This document shows positions 6,449 to 8,366 of a stretch of 8,366 bases of DNA, one piece after another. Under the pieces are notes generated by a model. The model worked only from the letters and a program-made list of their open reading frames with translations. It was not told the origin of the DNA and searched no databases. The stretch spans positions 1 to 8,366 of the forward strand of contig JBBSDV010000148.1 of NCBI GenBank assembly GCA_038240335.1, read 5' to 3'. The stretch's first letter is position 1. Every line of letters begins with the position of its first letter. The translations under genes and the position numbers were made by a program. Source of the DNA: JBBSDV01 sp038240335 (GTDB taxonomy: Bacteria; Chloroflexota; Dehalococcoidia; DSTF01; JACRBR01).

Positions 6449-6559
6449 GCCTCCGGGCTCCACGGGTTACGCTCGACTGCGATTTACGTCGCGGATGCCA
6501 ATGGGCATCGAGTGCACGTGACCGACAATACAGGCGAGGTTAAAACCTGCGTCGATCTA
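6449..6559 (+). pseudogene. Possible remnant of a single NHL beta-propeller repeat
   Basis: In the frame that includes codon 6482 the translation reads ASGLHGLRSTAIYVADANG and continues with HRVHVTDNTGEVKTC. This follows the NHL repeat pattern of a start near 'SGL', then IYVAD, then N-x-R-V and a closing D-x-TG-x-V-x-T. Only one repeat is readable. The upstream part of the same frame is Arg-rich and non-homologous, and no start or signal peptide is seen, so at best this is a fragment of a lost gene. It could equally be a chance match in a short open frame. Confidence 0.25.
6518..6548 (+). promoter_or_regulatory. Candidate promoter with palindrome over the -10, before the PH-like gene
   Basis: GTGACC (6518-6523) and TAAAAC (6541-6546) are 17 bases apart, and each matches four of six consensus positions. 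The palindrome AGGTT-AA-AACCT (6537-6548) covers the -10, a typical place for a repressor site. The start of transcription would fall near 6553, about 35 bases before the GTG at 6588. Pattern evidence only. Confidence 0.3.
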
Positions 6560-6587
6560 GTTCGCCTCGGGAGACAAGGATCGAGAA

Positions 6588-7001
6588 GTGGGAAGAACGA
6601 TAGACGAGTTTGATACGAGATGCGATTCAATGCTCACCTCGGACGAACGCATCATTCGAAGCGATGAGTCGAGCGGCTGGAAGGCGCCTGTAACCGTCCT
6701 AGGCGCAGGCCGGCTCTACCTGACGAACCGTCGCATCATTTGGCTCCGTCGCGGATGGACGGTCGTGCGGAAGCTCGTCTTCTGGATTCCGGATGAGATC
6801 GCCATTCCACTTGAATCGATTCGACACGTGCGAGTTGCGAAACAGCTACCAAGGCGACGCTGGTTGAGGTTGCGCGCCGACAACGACGAATACGCATTCA
6901 TGATTGGGCAAGGACCGTACCCCATGCTTCGTGACCAAGATAGGCTGGCCCAGGAGTGGCTAAGAGACATCGAGCACGAGAGAGAGAGTGCACTGGGGTA
7001 A
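6588..7001 (+). CDS. Small PH/GRAM-like domain protein
   Basis: A 137-residue soluble protein without signal peptide or membrane helix. After a short acidic lead (1-18), ERIIRSDES (20-28) and then GAGRLYLTNRRIIWLRRG (39-56) follow the pattern of bacterial PH-like and GRAM domains ('l.lTnrRliw'). Next come a beta-rich core, IPLESIRHVRV (73-83), LRLRADNDEYAFMIG (93-107) and a C-terminal amphipathic helix with DRLAQEWLRDIEHERES (118-134). Such domains bind membranes, lipids or protein partners; no catalytic motif is seen. GTG at 6588 is chosen because AAGGA (6576-6580) lies seven bases upstream; an ATG at 6630 is the alternative. The gene is poorer in G and C than its neighbours (about 47 percent over 6601-6660 by hand count) and has no functional partner nearby, hinting at acquisition from elsewhere. 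Function unknown. Confidence 0.65.
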   Translation: MGRTIDEFDTRCDSMLTSDERIIRSDESSGWKAPVTVLGAGRLYLTNRRIIWLRRGWTVVRKLVFWIPDEIAIPLESIRHVRVAKQLPRRRWLRLRADNDEYAFMIGQGPYPMLRDQDRLAQEWLRDIEHERESALG

Positions 7002-7020
7002 CAACAACCCTCGAGGCGGA

Positions 7021-7054
7021 TTTCGCCCGCGTGGCGCATCGCGGACACGCGAAA
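7021..7054 (+). terminator. Possible hairpin terminator after the PH-like gene
   Basis: TTTCGC-CCGCG (7021-7031) can pair with CGCGG (7040-7044) and GCGAAA (7049-7054), leaving an 8-base loop and a 4-base bulge (ACAC). It begins 19 bases after the PH-like gene stop. No T tract follows, so termination is only suggested by location and stability. Confidence 0.25.
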
Positions 7055-7106
7055 TCGTCGGACGCCGCGGGACGCCGACGGCGACGACGCCAAACGATTC
7101 CGATAA

Positions 7107-7367
7107 ATGAGAGCGTTAGGATTTTCACTAGCGTTTCTCGTATTCCTCGCGTTTGGCTCGTTGAGTTGGATTCACGATCGAGTCTCGCCGTTCCAGTAAA
7201 CACTCGCCGGGATCCTAACCGGGATCGCGCTCGGAGTCGTTTTGACCATAACTTCCTCGGGCAGCGTATTGTTTGGCATCATCTGGACGGTCTGTTTTTC
7301 CATTGTGCTTGGAGCCGTCGCCGGGACACTGTCGTCCGCCCAACGCCGCCGAGCCCGGCGCAGCTAA
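7107..7367 (+). pseudogene. Small multi-pass membrane protein interrupted by an in-frame TAA
   Basis: From ATG 7107 the frame gives 30 residues, MRALGFSLAFLVFLAFGSLS followed by WIHDRVSPFQ, then TAA at 7197-7199. The same frame continues without interruption for another 55 codons to TAA at 7365. Both halves look like one small membrane protein: TM1 (4-22) before the stop; TM2 (32-48, TLAGILTGIALGVVLTI) and TM3 (54-77) after it; and a basic tail QRRRARRS. The second half has no good early start codon, so the simplest reading is one gene of 86 codons broken by a single nonsense change, or a sequencing error. Readthrough is possible but unsupported. No Shine-Dalgarno precedes the ATG, and a TAA lies directly before it. 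TTA, TTT, CTA and GTA codons are unlike the high-GC neighbours and match the adjacent PH-like gene. Family not recognised. Confidence 0.5.
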
Positions 7368-7393
7368 GCCGAGCAACACGGGGCATGGAAGCA

Positions 7394-7428
7394 GCGCATA
7401 GCGCAGCCAAACAGCCTGCGCTATGCGC
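7394..7428. terminator. 13-bp perfect inverted repeat overlapping the DinB-like stop codon
   Basis: GCGCATAGCGCAG (7394-7406) and CTGCGCTATGCGC (7416-7428) are exact reverse complements around a 9-base loop. The right arm includes the TAG stop of the minus-strand DinB-fold gene (7421-7423), and the left arm lies 26 bases after the plus-strand membrane ORF. It sits between convergent reading frames, as a bidirectional terminator would. There is no T tract on either side, so a role in transcript 3'-end protection is equally possible. Confidence 0.55.
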
Positions 7429-7894
7429 CGGCGCTCGCCTTTATGCTCTCGAGATGACCGGCGATATGGCCAATCAAGATGCCTTCGGCAGCCTGGGCTG
7501 CGGTCAGTTCGTTGCCCAGGAACGTGCCCGTTTTGTCGAGTTGGTCGTCGCCCAGGCCGCGCATCGCCGCGGCCGCCGCCGCGCCGCCATCGCGGAGCAT
7601 CCTGAGCGTCTCATCCTTGGCGCAATTCGCGTGCTCCTTCGCGTGCGCCGCGTTCCCGGCGTCCAGCAACTCCGGCGTTAATGCGGGAACGGCGCCGCCG
7701 GTCGCCATCGCGCCAATCAGGCCGGCGATAGCGGGCGTGCTCTGGGCGACGTGGTGTGCGGTGACGCCGAACGGCCAGCCCTCGCTCTTGCACATCGCTG
7801 CCCAGTCGGCGTCAGAACAGGCTTCGACTGCGCCTGTGAATTCGTTGTTCACCTGCTCGAACTTGCTCGCCAATTCCTCGCCGCGCTGTCCCAT
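7421..7894 (-). CDS. DinB / maleylpyruvate-isomerase-N-like four-helix-bundle protein
   Basis: A 157-residue soluble protein, of normal length for the DinB-like fold, a four-helix bundle that binds a divalent metal through three histidines. Seen here: an N-terminal helix (1-28), SEGWPFGVTAHHVAQS (37-52) with H47/H48 at the end of the second helix, a long helix around 75-115, and a last helix with IGHIAGHLESI (141-151), giving H143 and H147 as an H-x3-H pair. Together these supply the expected metal triad. Relatives include metal-dependent thiol S-transferases and mycothiol-dependent isomerases. The substrate cannot be predicted, and a mycothiol link is not implied. ATG at 7894 is well supported by AAGGAG eight bases upstream (plus-strand CTCCTT, 7903-7908). 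The Ala-rich stretch at 105-110 is normal helix. It is divergent from the DUF2156 gene and has no operon partner in view. Confidence 0.78.
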   Translation of the reverse strand: MGQRGEELASKFEQVNNEFTGAVEACSDADWAAMCKSEGWPFGVTAHHVAQSTPAIAGLIGAMATGGAVPALTPELLDAGNAAHAKEHANCAKDETLRMLRDGGAAAAAAMRGLGDDQLDKTGTFLGNELTAAQAAEGILIGHIAGHLESIKASAGA

Positions 7895-7985
7895 GGCCGC
7901 TACTCCTTCTATGCATCAATTTCGCCGGTGCCGCGAAGCATAGATCACCTGTCGTCGATGTGCGAGACGTCTGGCCGACACCGTC

Positions 7986-7999
7986 GCGCACGCGTGCGC
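7986..7999. promoter_or_regulatory. 14-bp perfect palindrome in the divergent intergenic region
   Basis: GCGCACGCGTGCGC is its own reverse complement and lies between two divergent genes, about 90 bases before the DinB-like start. It may be an operator. Its GC-only composition in high-GC DNA makes a chance palindrome quite possible, and no second copy was found in this window. The rest of 7909-8170 shows no convincing gene; TATACC near 8075 is a possible -10 for the downstream gene. Confidence 0.25.
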
Positions 8000-8183
8000 C
8001 GCGCAACCTCCACCGCCGAACGACCGAGCGCGCAGCCCATCCTCCGGCCGCGGCGCCGCTGTTCTTCCCCTTATACCTGCAGGTGGCCGTCAACCTTCAG
8101 GCAATCTTCATGCAGTGCAACTATTCGCCTTCAGTCTGGTTTCGTAACATGAAGGCGATGATCGATTACGGGAGTGTGGCATT

Positions 8184-8366
8184 TTGATTCGGAATGAGTC
8201 GGCGAGTGAGCGGCGGATGCGTCAGCTCGAGGCCCACGGCTACAACGGCCTCGGCCTGCTCACGCTGTACGATGGCTGGCGCTACTTCGAGCCCTCCGAC
8301 ATCGAGGGCTTCATCGCCTTCGAACTGCACCGCGGCACCGCTGTCGCCTGTGGCGATCCCGTCTGC
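8184..8366 (+). CDS. DUF2156 / phosphatidylglycerol lysyltransferase-type domain protein, N-terminal part
   Basis: The first 61 codons run off the window end. After a charged lead, RRMRQLEAHGYNGLGLLTLYDGWRYF (10-35) is followed by GFIAFELHRGTAVACGDPV (42-60). This matches the start of DUF2156, the GNAT-like catalytic domain found at the C-terminus of MprF lysyltransferases and as stand-alone proteins in many high-GC bacteria. The pattern is 'L..hGy.sl..f.L...k.yF' with 'A....gg.avv.GDPv'. In MprF this domain adds amino acids to membrane phosphatidylglycerol; stand-alone members are often uncharacterised. No membrane helices precede it, so it is a soluble form. TTG at 8184 is the proposed start, with GGAG at 8171-8174 nine bases upstream; ATG at 8217 is the alternative, with a weaker site. 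The C-terminus and catalytic residues lie outside the window. Confidence 0.78.
   Translation, partial: MIRNESASERRMRQLEAHGYNGLGLLTLYDGWRYFEPSDIEGFIAFELHRGTAVACGDPVC

Larger units (their letters stand above)
6284..6587. other. Intergenic region between divergent exporter and PH-like genes
   Basis: No confident gene. It should hold the promoter of the minus-strand exporter gene, but I could not pick out convincing boxes for it. It contains a direct repeat GCCTCCGG at 6438-6445 and 6449-6456, a small hairpin GATGCC-AATG-GGCATC at 6494-6509, a short NHL-like translated stretch (listed separately) and a candidate promoter for the plus-strand PH-like gene. Confidence 0.6.

Noticed and set aside
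6300..6580. Search for a tRNA, riboswitch or small RNA in the largest gene-free gap
   Set aside because: Only short stems (such as 6494-6509) were found; no cloverleaf, T-loop or known riboswitch core could be recognised.
8171..8182. GGAGTGTGGCAT repeated exactly at 499-510 and 8171-8182, covering the ribosome site in both cases
   Set aside because: A shared 12-mer is expected about once by chance in a window of this size. The flanks differ and both copies are explained by Shine-Dalgarno sequence.
7960..8187. Plus-strand ORF whose end reads like a hydrophobic peptide and overlaps the TTG of the DUF2156 gene
   Set aside because: The first half is Arg/Pro-rich low-complexity, with no ribosome site and no family. 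The TGA/TTG overlap is probably chance.

Overview
The window is high-GC bacterial chromosome with compact, ordinary gene content. No ribosomal RNA, tRNA, CRISPR array, transposase or phage gene was found. The gene mix (Fur-type regulator, NiCoT transporter, cupredoxin lipoprotein, two-module MMPL/RND exporter, DinB-fold protein, DUF2156 domain) and an intergenic dispersed repeat whose minus-strand reading gives 'VIPSASEES' would suit a Chloroflexota or similar high-GC lineage. That assignment is an inference and not firm.

Layout. Bases 1-267 are the ATP-binding end of a sensor histidine kinase cut by the window edge. A 241-base gap holds the dispersed repeat and then a candidate promoter/operator built from GCAACAA motifs. 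Next comes a two-gene plus-strand operon: a Fur-family metalloregulator (509-946) and, 14 bases later, a nickel/cobalt permease of the NiCoT family with an unusually long His-rich loop (961-2031). Convergent to it is a minus-strand run read from right to left: an 828-residue RND/MMPL exporter (6272-3786), a zinc-free quinone oxidoreductase-type MDR protein (3666-2686) and a copper-binding cupredoxin lipoprotein (2560-2096).

Bases 6284-6587 have no confident gene, but hold a short stretch that reads like one decayed NHL repeat and a candidate promoter with a palindrome over its -10. From about 6480 to 7330 the DNA is visibly richer in A and T than its surroundings. This stretch carries a small PH/GRAM-like protein (6588-7001) and, at 7107-7367, a small membrane-protein reading frame interrupted by a single in-frame TAA. 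A 13-bp perfect inverted repeat follows and overlaps the stop codon of a minus-strand DinB-fold protein (7894-7421). The window ends in the start of a plus-strand DUF2156 (MprF-type C-terminal domain) gene.

How the genes fit together. The regulator and permease most likely form a nickel (or cobalt) homeostasis unit in which the regulator represses its own operon when metal is bound. The cupredoxin next to it adds a second metal theme but lies on the opposite strand and need not be co-regulated. I see no convincing new defence or mobile system. The most unusual items are the stop-interrupted membrane ORF, the His-rich permease loop with its probable operator, and a double palindrome inside the cupredoxin gene.
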